Shown in pieces: positions 1 through 14,500 of a stretch of 64,000 nucleotides of DNA. Each line of letters begins with the position of its first letter. The stretch's first letter is position 1. The stretch spans positions 72,769,501 through 72,833,500 of the forward strand of contig CM056574.1 in NCBI GenBank assembly GCA_029721435.1, written 5' to 3'. Position numbers and translations under genes: made by a program. The notes under the pieces were generated by a model. That model was not told where the DNA came from. It saw only the letters and a program-made list of their open reading frames with translations, and made no database searches. The DNA comes from Gymnothorax reevesii (lineage: Eukaryota; Chordata; Actinopteri; Anguilliformes; Muraenidae).

Positions 1-3000
1 CATATTGTCACATTCACTCAAGTTTGTCACTTTCCCACGAAGTTACACACAGAAAGGACATTTTTGACAAGCAAAACTAAAAAAAAGAAAGTTTTTGAAA
101 AGTACATATCTTCACTTCAGAAGCTTATATTCACTTCAGAAATTGGCCATACAAGCACATTGGACCAATCGATACAATATATGCAATGCACTGTGATCTG
201 AAGCTGTTCCCTGGCCAGAAGCACGCACAGTTTCACATTCTGAGCTTAAAACCTCAAAGAAGCGTGTTTTAATGAAAGCACGTATAGCCACAGTTTCAGC
301 GCTCTAGCTCGCTTTCTTACAGAGATAAACGCATATTCACTCCAATTCAGTCATATTGTCACATTCACTCAAGTTTGTCACTTTCCCACGAAGTTACACA
401 CAGAAAGGACATTTTTGACAAGCAAAACTAAAAAAAAGAAAGTTTTTGAAAAAGTACATATCTTCACTTCAGAAGCTTATATTCACTTAAAATTGGCCAT
501 ACAAGCACATTGGACGAATCGATACAATATATGCAATGCACTGTGATCTGAAGCTGTTCCCAGGCCAGAAACACGCTCAGATTCACGTTCTGAGCTTAAA
601 ACCTCAAAGAAGCATGTTTTCATGAAGGTGCGTATAGCCACAGTTTCAGCGCTCTAGCTCGCTTTCTTACAGAGATAAACGCATATTCACTCCAATTCAG
701 TCATATTGTCACAATTCACTCAAGTTTGTCACTTTCCCACTAAGTTACACACAGAAAGGACATTTTTGACAAGAAAAAACTAAAAAAAAGAAAGTTTTTG
801 AAAAAGTGCATATCTTCACTTCAGAAGCTTATATTCACTTCCAAATGGCCATACAAGCACATTGGACCAAACGATACCATATATGCATTGCACTGTGATC
901 TGAAGCTGCTGCCAGGCCGGAAACACGCTCAGATTCACATTCTGAGCTTAAAACCTCAAAGAAGCATGTTTTCATGAAAGTGCGTTTCGCCACAGTTTCA
1001 GCGCTCTTGCTCGCTTTCTTACAGAAATAAACCGTATTCACTCCAATTCAGTCATATTGTCACAATTCACTCAAGTTTGTCACTTTCCCACTAAGTTACA
1101 CACAGAAAGGACATTTTTGACAAGAAAAAACTAAAAAAAAGAAAGTTTTTGAAAAAGTGCATATCTTCACTTCAGAAGCTTCTATTCACTTCCAATTGGC
1201 CATACAAGCACATTGGAACAAACGATACAATATATGCATTGCACTGTGATCTGAAGCTGCTGCCAGGCCAGAAACACGCTCAGATTCACGTTCTGAGCTT
1301 AAAACCTCAAAGAAGCATGTTTTCATGAAAGTGCGTATAGCCTCAGTTTCAGCGCTCTAGCTCGCTTTCTTCCAGAGATAAACGCATATTCACTCCAATT
1401 CAGTCATATTGTCACAATTCACTCAAGTTTGTCACTTTCCCACTGGGTTACACACAGAAAGGACATTTTTGACAAGCAAAACTAAAAAAAAGAAAGTTTT
1501 TGAAAAAGTGCATATCTTCACTTCAGAAGCTTATATTCACTTCCAAATGGCCATACAAGCACATTGGACCAATCGATACCATATAAGCATTGCACTGTGA
1601 TCTGAAGCTGTTCCCAGGCTAGAAACACGCTCAGATTCACGTTCTGAGCTTAAAACCTCAAAGAAGCGTGTTTCCATGAAAGTGCGTATAGCCACAGTTT
1701 CAGCGCTCTTGCGCGCTTCCTTACAGAGATACGAGCATATTCACTCGAATTCAGTAATATAGTCACAATTCACTGAAGTTGTTCACTTTCCCACTGAGTA
1801 ACACACAGAATGGACATTTCTGACAAGCAAATCTAAAAAAAAGAAAGTTTTTGAAAAAGTGCATATCTTCACTTCAGAAGCTTATATTCACTTCCAAAAG
1901 GCCATACAAGCACATTGGACCAAATGATACCATATATGCATTGCACTGTGATCTGAAGCTGCTGCCAGGCCAGAAACACGCTCAGATTCACGTTCTGAGC
2001 TTAAAACCTCAAAGAAGCATGTTTTCATGAAAGTGCGTATAGCCTCAGTTTCAGCGCTCTACCTCGCTTTCTTCCAGAGATAAACGCATATTCACTCCAA
2101 TTCAGTCATATTGTCACAATTCACTCAAGTTTGTCACTTTCCCACTGGGTTACACACAGAAAGGACATTTTTGACAAGCAAAACTAAAAAAAAGAAAGTT
2201 TTTGAAAAAGTGCATATCTTCACTTCAGAAGCTTATATTCACTTCCAAATGGCCATACAAGCACATTGGACCAATCGATACCATATAAGCATTGCACTGT
2301 GATCTGAAGCTGTTCCCAGGCTAGAAACACGCTCAGATTCACGTTCTGAGCTTAAAACCTCAAAGAAGCGTGTTTCCATGAAAGTGCGTATAGCCACAGT
2401 TTCAGCGCTCTAGCGCGCTTCCTTACAGAGATACGAGCATATTCACTCGAATTCAGTAATATAGTCACAATTCACTGAAGTTGTTCACTTTCCCACTGAG
2501 TAACACACAGAATGGACATTTCTGACAAGCAAATCTAAAAAAAAGAAAGTTTTTGAAAAAGTGCATATCTTCACTTCAGAAGCTTATATTCACTTCCAAA
2601 TGGCCATACAAGCACATTGGACCAATCGATACCATATAAGCATTGCACTGTGATCTGAAGCTGTTCCCAGGCTAGAAACACGCTCAGATTCACGTTCTGA
2701 GGTTAAAACCTCAAAGAAGTGTGTTTCCATGAACGTGCATATAGCCACAGTTTCAGCGCTCTAGCGCGCTTCCTTACAGAGATACGAGCATATTCACTCC
2801 AATTCAGTAATATAGTCACAATTCACTGAAGTTGTTCACTTTCCCACTGAGTAACACACAGAATGGACATTTCTGACAAGCAAATCTAAAAAAAAGAAAG
2901 TTTTTGAAAAAGTGCATATCTTCACTTCAGAAGCTTCTATTCACTTCCAAATGGCCATACAAGGACATTGGAACAAACGATACAATATATGCATTGCACT

Positions 3001-3158
3001 GTGATCTGAAGCTGTTGCCAGGCCGGAAACACGCTCAGATTCACGTTCTGAGCTTAAAACCTCAAAGAAGCATGTTTTCATGAAAGTGCGTATAGCCACA
3101 GTTTCAGCGCTCTACTCGCTTTCTTACAGAGATAAACGCATATTCACTCCAATTCAGT
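1..3158. repeat. Higher-order repeat, 9-mer, copy 1 (3158 bp)
   Basis: Nine different monomers form a unit that recurs with a period of 3158 bp. The segment starting CATATTGTCACATTCACTC at position 1 restarts at 3159, and diagnostic monomer types follow in the same order. Because the window opens here, the true left edge of the unit is not known. Divergence from copy 2 is very low; I could spot only a few substitutions, for example at 2256 (A, against C in copy 2). Confidence 0.93.
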
Positions 3159-6100
3159 CATATTGTCACATTCACTCAAGTTTGTCACTTTCCCACGAAG
3201 TTACACACAGAAAGGACATTTTTGACAAGCAAAACTAAAAAAAAGAAAGTTTTTGAAAAGTACATATCTTCACTTCAGAAGCTTATATTCACTTCAGAAA
3301 TTGGCCATACAAGCACATTGGACCAATCGATACAATATATGCAATGCACTGTGATCTGAAGCTGTTCCCTGGCCAGAAGCACGCACAGTTTCACATTCTG
3401 AGCTTAAAACCTCAAAGAAGCGTGTTTTAATGAAAGCACGTATAGCCACAGTTTCAGCGCTCTAGCTCGCTTTCTTACAGAGATAAACGCATATTCACTC
3501 CAATTCAGTCATATTGTCACATTCACTCAAGTTTGTCACTTTCCCACGAAGTTACACACAGAAAGGACATTTTTGACAAGCAAAACTAAAAAAAAGAAAG
3601 TTTTTGAAAAAGTACATATCTTCACTTCAGAAGCTTATATTCACTTAAAATTGGCCATACAAGCACATTGGACGAATCGATACAATATATGCAATGCACT
3701 GTGATCTGAAGCTGTTCCCAGGCCAGAAACACGCTCAGATTCACGTTCTGAGCTTAAAACCTCAAAGAAGCATGTTTTCATGAAGGTGCGTATAGCCACA
3801 GTTTCAGCGCTCTAGCTCGCTTTCTTACAGAGATAAACGCATATTCACTCCAATTCAGTCATATTGTCACAATTCACTCAAGTTTGTCACTTTCCCACTA
3901 AGTTACACACAGAAAGGACATTTTTGACAAGAAAAAACTAAAAAAAAGAAAGTTTTTGAAAAAGTGCATATCTTCACTTCAGAAGCTTATATTCACTTCC
4001 AAATGGCCATACAAGCACATTGGACCAAACGATACCATATATGCATTGCACTGTGATCTGAAGCTGCTGCCAGGCCGGAAACACGCTCAGATTCACATTC
4101 TGAGCTTAAAACCTCAAAGAAGCATGTTTTCATGAAAGTGCGTTTCGCCACAGTTTCAGCGCTCTTGCTCGCTTTCTTACAGAAATAAACCGTATTCACT
4201 CCAATTCAGTCATATTGTCACAATTCACTCAAGTTTGTCACTTTCCCACTAAGTTACACACAGAAAGGACATTTTTGACAAGAAAAAACTAAAAAAAAGA
4301 AAGTTTTTGAAAAAGTGCATATCTTCACTTCAGAAGCTTCTATTCACTTCCAATTGGCCATACAAGCACATTGGAACAAACGATACAATATATGCATTGC
4401 ACTGTGATCTGAAGCTGCTGCCAGGCCAGAAACACGCTCAGATTCACGTTCTGAGCTTAAAACCTCAAAGAAGCATGTTTTCATGAAAGTGCGTATAGCC
4501 TCAGTTTCAGCGCTCTAGCTCGCTTTCTTCCAGAGATAAACGCATATTCACTCCAATTCAGTCATATTGTCACAATTCACTCAAGTTTGTCACTTTCCCA
4601 CTGGGTTACACACAGAAAGGACATTTTTGACAAGCAAAACTAAAAAAAAGAAAGTTTTTGAAAAAGTGCATATCTTCACTTCAGAAGCTTATATTCACTT
4701 CCAAATGGCCATACAAGCACATTGGACCAATCGATACCATATAAGCATTGCACTGTGATCTGAAGCTGTTCCCAGGCTAGAAACACGCTCAGATTCACGT
4801 TCTGAGCTTAAAACCTCAAAGAAGCGTGTTTCCATGAAAGTGCGTATAGCCACAGTTTCAGCGCTCTTGCGCGCTTCCTTACAGAGATACGAGCATATTC
4901 ACTCGAATTCAGTAATATAGTCACAATTCACTGAAGTTGTTCACTTTCCCACTGAGTAACACACAGAATGGACATTTCTGACAAGCAAATCTAAAAAAAA
5001 GAAAGTTTTTGAAAAAGTGCATATCTTCACTTCAGAAGCTTATATTCACTTCCAAAAGGCCATACAAGCACATTGGACCAAATGATACCATATATGCATT
5101 GCACTGTGATCTGAAGCTGCTGCCAGGCCAGAAACACGCTCAGATTCACGTTCTGAGCTTAAAACCTCAAAGAAGCATGTTTTCATGAAAGTGCGTATAG
5201 CCTCAGTTTCAGCGCTCTACCTCGCTTTCTTCCAGAGATAAACGCATATTCACTCCAATTCAGTCATATTGTCACAATTCACTCAAGTTTGTCACTTTCC
5301 CACTGGGTTACACACAGAAAGGACATTTTTGACAAGCAAAACTAAAAAAAAGAAAGTTTTTGAAAAAGTGCATATCTTCACTTCAGAAGCTTATATTCAC
5401 TTCCAAATGGCCATACCAGCACATTGGACCAATCGATACCATATAAGCATTGCACTGTGATCTGAAGCTGTTCCCAGGCTAGAAACACGCTCAGATTCAC
5501 GTTCTGAGCTTAAAACCTCAAAGAAGCGTGTTTCCATGAAAGTGCGTATAGCCACAGTTTCAGCGCTCTAGCGCGCTTCCTTACAGAGATACGAGCATAT
5601 TCACTCGAATTCAGTAATATAGTCACAATTCACTGAAGTTGTTCACTTTCCCACTGAGTAACACACAGAATGGACATTTCTGACAAGCAAATCTAAAAAA
5701 AAGAAAGTTTTTGAAAAAGTGCATATCTTCACTTCAGAAGCTTATATTCACTTCCAAATGGCCATACAAGCACATTGGACCAATCGATACCATATAAGCA
5801 TTGCACTGTGATCTGAAGCTGTTCCCAGGCTAGAAACACGCTCAGATTCACGTTCTGAGGTTAAAACCTCAAAGAAGTGTGTTTCCATGAACGTGCGTAT
5901 AGCCACAGTTTCAGCGCTCTAGCGCGCTTCCTTACAGAGATACGAGCATATTCACTCCAATTCAGTAATATAGTCACAATTCACTGAAGTTGTTCACTTT
6001 CCCACTGAGTAACACACAGAATGGACATTTCTGACAAGCAAATCTAAAAAAAAGAAAGTTTTTGAAAAAGTGCATATCTTCACTTCAGAAGCTTCTATTC

Positions 6101-6316
6101 ACTTCCAAATGGCCATACAAGGACATTGGAACAAACGATACAATATATGCATTGCACTGTGATCTGAAGCTGTTGCCAGGCCGGAAACACACTCAGATTC
6201 ACGTTCTGAGCTTAAAACCTCAAAGAAGCATGTTTTCATGAAAGTGCGTATAGCCACAGTTTCAGCGCTCTACTCGCTTTCTTACAGAGATAAACGCATA
6301 TTCACTCCAATTCAGT
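3159..6316. repeat. Higher-order repeat, 9-mer, copy 2 (3158 bp)
   Basis: This is the second copy of the 9-monomer unit, directly abutting the first. It differs by isolated substitutions: CCATACCAGC near 5411 where copy 1 has CCATACAAGC, and CACACTCAG near 6187 where copy 1 has CACGCTCAG. Near-identity between units, with much higher divergence between neighbouring monomers inside a unit, is the usual signature of a recent higher-order amplification. Confidence 0.93.
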
Positions 6317-9122
6317 CATATTGTCACATTCACTCAAGTTTGTCACTTTCCCACGAAGTTACACACAGAAAGGACATTTTTGACAAGCAAAACTAAAAAA
6401 AAGAAAGTTTTTGAAAAGTACATATCTTCACTTCAGAAGCTTATATTCACTTCAGAAATTGGCCATACAAGCACATTGGACCAATCGATACAATATATGC
6501 AATGCACTGTGATCTGAAGCTGTTCCCTGGCCAGAAGCACGCACAGTTTCACATTCTGAGCTTAAAACCTCAAAGAAGCGTGTTTTAATGAAAGCACGTA
6601 TAGCCACAGTTTCAGCGCTCTAGCTCGCTTTCTTACAGAGATAAACGCATATTCACTCCAATTCAGTCATATTGTCACATTCACTCAAGTTTGTCACTTT
6701 CCCACGAAGTTACACACAGAAAGGACATTTTTGACAAGCAAAACTAAAAAAAAGAAAGTTTTTGAAAAAGTACATATCTTCACTTCAGAAGCTTATATTC
6801 ACTTCCAAATGGCCATACAAGCACATTGGACCAAACGATACCATATATGCATTGCACTGTGATCTGAAGCTGCTGCCAGGCCGGAAACACGCTCAGATTC
6901 ACATTCTGAGCTTAAAACCTCAAAGAAGCATGTTTTCATGAAAGTGCGTTTCGCCACAGTTTCAGCGCTCTTGCTCGCTTTCTTACAGAAATAAACCGTA
7001 TTCACTCCAATTCAGTCATATTGTCACAATTCACTCAAGTTTGTCACTTTCCCACTAAGTTACACACAGAAAGGACATTTTTGACAAGAAAAAACTAAAA
7101 AAAAGAAAGTTTTTGAAAAAGTGCATATCTTCACTTCAGAAGCTTCTATTCACTTCCAATTGGCCATACAAGCACATTGGAACAAACGATACAATATATG
7201 CATTGCACTGTGATCTGAAGCTGCTGCCAGGCCAGAAACACGCTCAGATTCACGTTCTGAGCTTAAAACCTCAAAGAAGCATGTTTTCATGAAAGTGCGT
7301 ATAGCCTCAGTTTCAGCGCTCTAGCTCGCTTTCTTCCAGAGATAAACGCATATTCACTCCAATTCAGTCATATTGTCACAATTCACTCAAGTTTGTCACT
7401 TTCCCACTGGGTTACACACAGAAAGGACATTTTTGACAAGCAAAACTAAAAAAAAGAAAGTTTTTGAAAAAGTGCATATCTTCACTTCAGAAGCTTATAT
7501 TCACTTCCAAATGGCCATACAAGCACATTGGACCAATCGATACCATATAAGCATTGCACTGTGATCTGAAGCTGTTCCCAGGCTAGAAACACGCTCAGAT
7601 TCACGTTCTGAGCTTAAAACCTCAAAGAAGCGTGTTTCCATGAAAGTGCGTATAGCCACAGTTTCAGCGCTCTTGCGCGCTTCCTTACAGAGATACGAGC
7701 ATATTCACTCGAATTCAGTAATATAGTCACAATTCACTGAAGTTGTTCACTTTCTCACTGAGTAACACACAGAATGGACATTTCTGACAAGCAAATCTAA
7801 AAAAAAGAAAGTTTTTGAAAAAGTGCATATCTTCACTTCAGAAGCTTATATTCACTTCCAAAAGGCCATACAAGCACATTGGACCAAATGATACCATATA
7901 TGCATTGCACTGTGATCTGAAGCTGCTGCCAGGCCAGAAACACGCTCAGATTCACGTTCTGAGCTTAAAACCTCAAAGAAGCATGTTTTCATGAAAGTGC
8001 GTATAGCCTCAGTTTCAGCGCTCTACCTCGCTTTCTTCCAGAGATAAACGCATATTCACTCCAATTCAGTCATATTGTCACAATTCACTCAAGTTTGTCA
8101 CTTTCCCACTGGGTTACACACAGAAAGGACATTTTTGACAAGCAAAACTAAAAAAAAGAAAGTTTTTGAAAAAGTGCATATCTTCACTTCAGAAGCTTAT
8201 ATTCACTTCCAAATGGCCATACCAGCACATTGGACCAATCGATACCATATAAGCATTGCACTGTGATCTGAAGCTGTTCCCAGGCTAGAAACACGCTCAG
8301 ATTCACGTTCTGAGCTTAAAACCTCAAAGAAGCGTGTTTCCATGAAAGTGCGTATAGCCACAGTTTCAGCGCTCTAGCGCGCTTCCTTACAGAGATACGA
8401 GCATATTCACTCGAATTCAGTAATATAGTCACAATTCACTGAAGTTGTTCACTTTCCCACTGAGTAACACACAGAATGGACATTTCTGACAAGCAAATCT
8501 AAAAAAAAGAAAGTTTTTGAAAAAGTGCATATCTTCACTTCAGAAGCTTATATTCACTTCCAAATGGCCATACAAGCACATTGGACCAATCGATACCATA
8601 TAAGCATTGCACTGTGATCTGAAGCTGTTCCCAGGCTAGAAACACGCTCAGATTCACGTTCTGAGGTTAAAACCTCAAAGAAGTGTGTTTCCATGAACGT
8701 GCGTATAGCCACAGTTTCAGCGCTCTAGCGCGCTTCCTTACAGAGATACGAGCATATTCACTCCAATTCAGTAATATAGTCACAATTCACTGAAGTTGTT
8801 CACTTTCCCACTGAGTAACACACAGAATGGACATTTCTGACAAGCAAATCTAAAAAAAAGAAAGTTTTTGAAAAAGTGCATATCTTCACTTCAGAAGCTT
8901 CTATTCACTTCCAAATGGCCATACAAGGACATTGGAACAAACGATACAATATATGCATTGCACTGTGATCTGAAGCTGTTGCCAGGCCGGAAACACGCTC
9001 AGATTCACGTTCTGAGCTTAAAACCTCAAAGAAGCATGTTTTCATGAAAGTGCGTATAGCCACAGTTTCAGCGCTCTACTCGCTTTCTGACAGAGATAAA
9101 CGCATATTCACTCCAATTCAGT
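6317..9122. repeat. Higher-order repeat, 8-mer derivative of the 9-mer (2806 bp)
   Basis: This unit follows the 9-mer in order but is 352 bp, one monomer, shorter. The missing material is the equivalent of about 450-801 in copy 1. A hybrid monomer begins with the GTACATATC form of monomer 2 and continues with the CTTCCAAATGG form of monomer 3, so the exchange point lies between about 6774 and 6802. The unit is itself the first part of the 5267-bp unit described separately. Confidence 0.9.
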
Positions 9123-11583
9123 CATATTGTCACATTCACTCAAGTTTGTCACTTTCCCACGAAGTTACACACAGAAAGGACATTTTTGACAAGCAAAACT
9201 AAAAAAAAGAAAGTTTTTGAAAAGTACATATCTTCACTTCAGAAGCTTATATTCACTTCAGAAATTGGCCATACAAGCACATTGGACCAATCGATACAAT
9301 ATATGCAATGCACTGTGATCTGAAGCTGTTCCCTGGCCAGAAGCACGCACAGTTTCACATTCTGAGCTTAAAACCTCAAAGAAGCGTGTTTTAATGAAAG
9401 CACGTATAGCCACAGTTTCAGCGCTCTAGTGCGCTTCCTTACAGAGATACGAGCATATTCACTCCAATTCAGTAATATAGACACAATTCACTGAAGTTGT
9501 TCACTTTCCCACTGAGTAACACACAGAATGGACATTTCTGACAAGCAAATCTTAAAAAAAGAAAGTTTTTGAAAAAGTGCATATCTTCACTTCAGAAGCT
9601 TACATTCACTTCCAAAATTGGCCATACAAGCACATTGGACCAATCGATACAATATATGCAATGCACTGTGATCTGAAGCTGTTCCCAGGCCAGAAACACG
9701 CTCAGATTCACGTTCTGAGCTTAAAACCTCAAAGAAGAATGTTTTCATGAAAGTGCGTATAGCCACAGTTTCAGCGCTCTAGCTCGCTTTCTTACAGAGA
9801 TAAACGCATATTCACTCCAATTCAGTCATATTGTCACAATTCACTCAAGTTTGTCACTTTCCCACTAAGTAACACAGAGAAAGGACATTTTTGACAAGCA
9901 AAATTAAAAAAAAGAAAGTTTTTGAAAAAGTGCATATCTTCACTTCAGAAGCTTATATTCACTTCCAAATGGCCATACAAGCACATTGGACCAAACGATA
10001 CCATATATGCATTGCACTGTGATCTGAAGCTGCTGCCAGGCCGGAAACACGCTCAGATTCACGTTCTGAGCTTAAAACCTCAAAGAAGCATGTTTTCATG
10101 AAAGTGCGTATCGCCACAGTTTCAGCGCTCTTGCTCGCTTTCTTACAGAAATAAACGCATATTCACTCCAATTCAGTCATATTGTCACAATTCACTCAAG
10201 TTTGTCACTTTCCCACTAAGTTACACACAGAAAGGACATTTTTGACAAGAAAAAACTAAAAAAAAGAAAGTTTTTGAAAAAGTGCATATCTTCACTTCAG
10301 AAGCTTCTATTCACTTCCAATTGGCCATACAAGCACATTGGAACAAACGATACAATATATGCATTGCACTGTGATCTGAAGCTGTTGCCAGGCCAGAAAC
10401 ACGCTCAGATTCACGTTCTGAGCTTAAAACCTCAAAGAAGCATGTTTTCATGAAAGAGCGTATCGCCACAGTTTCAGCGCTCTAGCTCGCTTTCTTACAG
10501 AGATAAACGCATATTCACTCCAATTCAGTCATATTGTCACAATTCACTCAAGTTTGTCACTTTCCCACTAAGTTACACACAGAAAGGACATTTTTGACAA
10601 GAAAAAACTAAAAAAAAGAAAGTTTTTGAAAAAGTGCATATCTTCACTTCAGAAGCTTATATTCACTTCCAAATGGCCATACAAGGACATTGGAACAAAC
10701 GATACAATATATGCATTGCACTGTGATCTGAAGCTGTTGCCAGGCCAGAAACACGCTCAGATTCACGTTCTGAGCTTAAAACCTCAAAGAAGCATGTTTT
10801 CATGAAAGTGCGTATAGCCACAGTTTCAGCGCTCTAGCTCGCTTTCTGACAGAGATAAACGCATATTCACTCCAATTCAGTCATATTGTCACAATTCACT
10901 CAAGTTTGTCACTTTCCCACTAAGTTACACACAGAAAGGACATTTTTGACAAGCAAAACTAAAAAAAAGAAAGTTTTTGAAAAAGTACATATCTTCACTT
11001 CAGAAGCTTATATTCACTTAAAATTGGCCATACAAGCACATTGGACGAATCGATACAATATATGCAATGCACTGTGATCTGAAGCTGTTCCCAGGCCAGA
11101 AACACGCTCAGATTCACGTTCTGAGCTTAAAACCTCAAAGAAGCATGTTTTCATGAAAGTGCGTATAGCCACAGTTTCAGCGCTCTAGCTCGCTTTCTTA
11201 CAGAGATAAACGCATATTCACTCCAATTCAGTCATATTGTCACAATTCACTCAAGTTTGTCACTTTCCCACTAAGTTACACACAGAAAGGACATTTTTGA
11301 CAAGAAAAAACTAAAAAAAAGAAAGTTTTTGAAAAAGTGCATATCTTCACTTCAGAAGCTTATATTCACTTCCAAATGGCCATACAAGCACATTGGACCA
11401 AACGATACCATATATGCATTGCACTGTGATCTGAAGCTGTTGCCAGGCCGGAAACACACTCAGATTCACGTTCTGAGCTTAAAACCTCAAAGAAGCATGT
11501 TTTCATGAAAGTGCGTATAGCCACAGTTTCAGCGCTCTACTCGCTTTCTTACAGAGATAAACGCATATTCACTCCAATTCAGT
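6317..11583. repeat. Higher-order repeat, 15-mer, copy 1 (5267 bp)
   Basis: The 8-mer at 6317-9122 plus seven further monomers at 9123-11583 form a unit of 5267 bp that is repeated immediately downstream. Landmarks at 7373, 8075 and 10886 recur at 12640, 13342 and 16153, each shifted by exactly 5267. The homologous tract also reaches back to about 6171, so the precise exchange point can be placed anywhere in a stretch of about 150 bp. Confidence 0.92.
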
Positions 11584-14500
11584 CATATTGTCACATTCAC
11601 TCAAGTTTGTCACTTTCCCACGAAGTTACACACAGAAAGGACATTTTTGACAAGCAAAACTAAAAAAAAGAAAGTTTTTGAAAAGTACATATCTTCACTT
11701 CAGAAGCTTATATTCACTTCAGAAATTGGCCATACAAGCACATTGGACCAATCGATACAATATATGCAATGCACTGTGATCTGAAGCTGTTCCCTGGCCA
11801 GAAGCACGCACAGTTTCACATTCTGAGCTTAAAACCTCAAAGAAGCGTGTTTTAATGAAAGCACGTATAGCCACAGTTTCAGCGCTCTAGCTCGCTTTCT
11901 TACAGAGATAAACGCATATTCACTCCAATTCAGTCATATTGTCACATTCACTCAAGTTTGTCACTTTCCCACGAAGTTACACACAGAAAGGACATTTTTG
12001 ACAAGCAAAACTAAAAAAAAGAAAGTTTTTGAAAAAGTACATATCTTCACTTCAGAAGCTTATATTCACTTCCAAATGGCCATACAAGCACATTGGACCA
12101 AACGATACCATATATGCATTGCACTGTGATCTGAAGCTGCTGCCAGGCCGGAAACACGCTCAGATTCACATTCTGAGCTTAAAACCTCAAAGAAGCATGT
12201 TTTCATGAAAGTGCGTTTCGCCACAGTTTCAGCGCTCTTGCTCGCTTTCTTACAGAAATAAACCGTATTCACTCCAATTCAGTCATATTGTCACAATTCA
12301 CTCAAGTTTGTCACTTTCCCACTAAGTTACACACAGAAAGGACATTTTTGACAAGAAAAAACTAAAAAAAAGAAAGTTTTTGAAAAAGTGCATATCTTCA
12401 CTTCAGAAGCTTCTATTCACTTCCAATTGGCCATACAAGCACATTGGAACAAACGATACAATATATGCATTGCACTGTGATCTGAAGCTGCTGCCAGGCC
12501 AGAAACACGCTCAGATTCACGTTCTGAGCTTAAAACCTCAAAGAAGCATGTTTTCATGAAAGTGCGTATAGCCTCAGTTTCAGCGCTCTAGCTCGCTTTC
12601 TTCCAGAGATAAACGCATATTCACTCCAATTCAGTCATATTGTCACAATTCACTCAAGTTTGTCACTTTCCCACTGGGTTACACACAGAAAGGACATTTT
12701 TGACAAGCAAAACTAAAAAAAAGAAAGTTTTTGAAAAAGTGCATATCTTCACTTCAGAAGCTTATATTCACTTCCAAATGGCCATACAAGCACATTGGAC
12801 CAATCGATACCATATAAGCATTGCACTGTGATCTGAAGCTGTTCCCAGGCTAGAAACACGCTCAGATTCACGTTCTGAGCTTAAAACCTCAAAGAAGCGT
12901 GTTTCCATGAAAGTGCGTATAGCCACAGTTTCAGCGCTCTTGCGCGCTTCCTTACAGAGATACGAGCATATTCACTCGAATTCAGTAATATAGTCACAAT
13001 TCACTGAAGTTGTTCACTTTCCCACTGAGTAACACACAGAATGGACATTTCTGACAAGCAAATCTAAAAAAAAGAAAGTTTTTGAAAAAGTGCATATCTT
13101 CACTTCAGAAGCTTATATTCACTTCCAAAAGGCCATACAAGCACATTGGACCAAATGATACCATATATGCATTGCACTGTGATCTGAAGCTGCTGCCAGG
13201 CCAGAAACACGCTCAGATTCACGTTCTGAGCTTAAAACCTCAAAGAAGCATGTTTTCATGAAAGTGCGTATAGCCTCAGTTTCAGCGCTCTACCTCGCTT
13301 TCTTCCAGAGATAAACGCATATTCACTCCAATTCAGTCATATTGTCACAATTCACTCAAGTTTGTCACTTTCCCACTGGGTTACACACAGAAAGGACATT
13401 TTTGACAAGCAAAACTAAAAAAAAGAAAGTTTTTGAAAAAGTGCATATCTTCACTTCAGAAGCTTATATTCACTTCCAAATGGCCATACCAGCACATTGG
13501 ACCAATCGATACCATATAAGCATTGCACTGTGATCTGAAGCTGTTCCCAGGCTAGAAACACGCTCAGATTCACGTTCTGAGCTTAAAACCTCAAAGAAGC
13601 GTGTTTCCATGAAAGTGCGTATAGCCACAGTTTCAGCGCTCTAGCGCGCTTCCTTACAGAGATACGAGCATATTCACTCGAATTCAGTAATATAGTCACA
13701 ATTCACTGAAGTTGTTCACTTTCCCACTGAGTAACACACAGAATGGACATTTCTGACAAGCAAATCTAAAAAAAAGAAAGTTTTTGAAAAAGTGCATATC
13801 TTCACTTCAGAAGCTTATATTCACTTCCAAATGGCCATACAAGCACATTGGACCAATCGATACCATATAAGCATTGCACTGTGATCTGAAGCTGTTCCCA
13901 GGCTAGAAACACGCTCAGATTCACGTTCTGAGGTTAAAACCTCAAAGAAGTGTGTTTCCATGAACGTGCGTATAGCCACAGTTTCAGCGCTCTAGCGCGC
14001 TTCCTTACAGAGATACGAGCATATTCACTCCAATTCAGTAATATAGTCACAATTCACTGAAGTTGTTCACTTTCCCACTGAGTAACACACAGAATGGACA
14101 TTTCTGACAAGCAAATCTAAAAAAAAGAAAGTTTTTGAAAAAGTGCATATCTTCACTTCAGAAGCTTCTATTCACTTCCAAATGGCCATACAAGGACATT
14201 GGAACAAACGATACAATATATGCATTGCACTGTGATCTGAAGCTGTTGCCAGGCCGGAAACACGCTCAGATTCACGTTCTGAGCTTAAAACCTCAAAGAA
14301 GCATGTTTTCATGAAAGTGCGTATAGCCACAGTTTCAGCGCTCTACTCGCTTTCTGACAGAGATAAACGCATATTCACTCCAATTCAGTCATATTGTCAC
14401 ATTCACTCAAGTTTGTCACTTTCCCACGAAGTTACACACAGAAAGGACATTTTTGACAAGCAAAACTAAAAAAAAGAAAGTTTTTGAAAAGTACATATCT

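Noticed and set aside
1409..1600. Repeated 63-codon open frames, one per monomer (also 67-, 68- and 107-codon versions)
   Set aside because: They recur because the satellite recurs, most start at TTG, they end at different places when a single base changes, and they show no domain. Not treated as genes.
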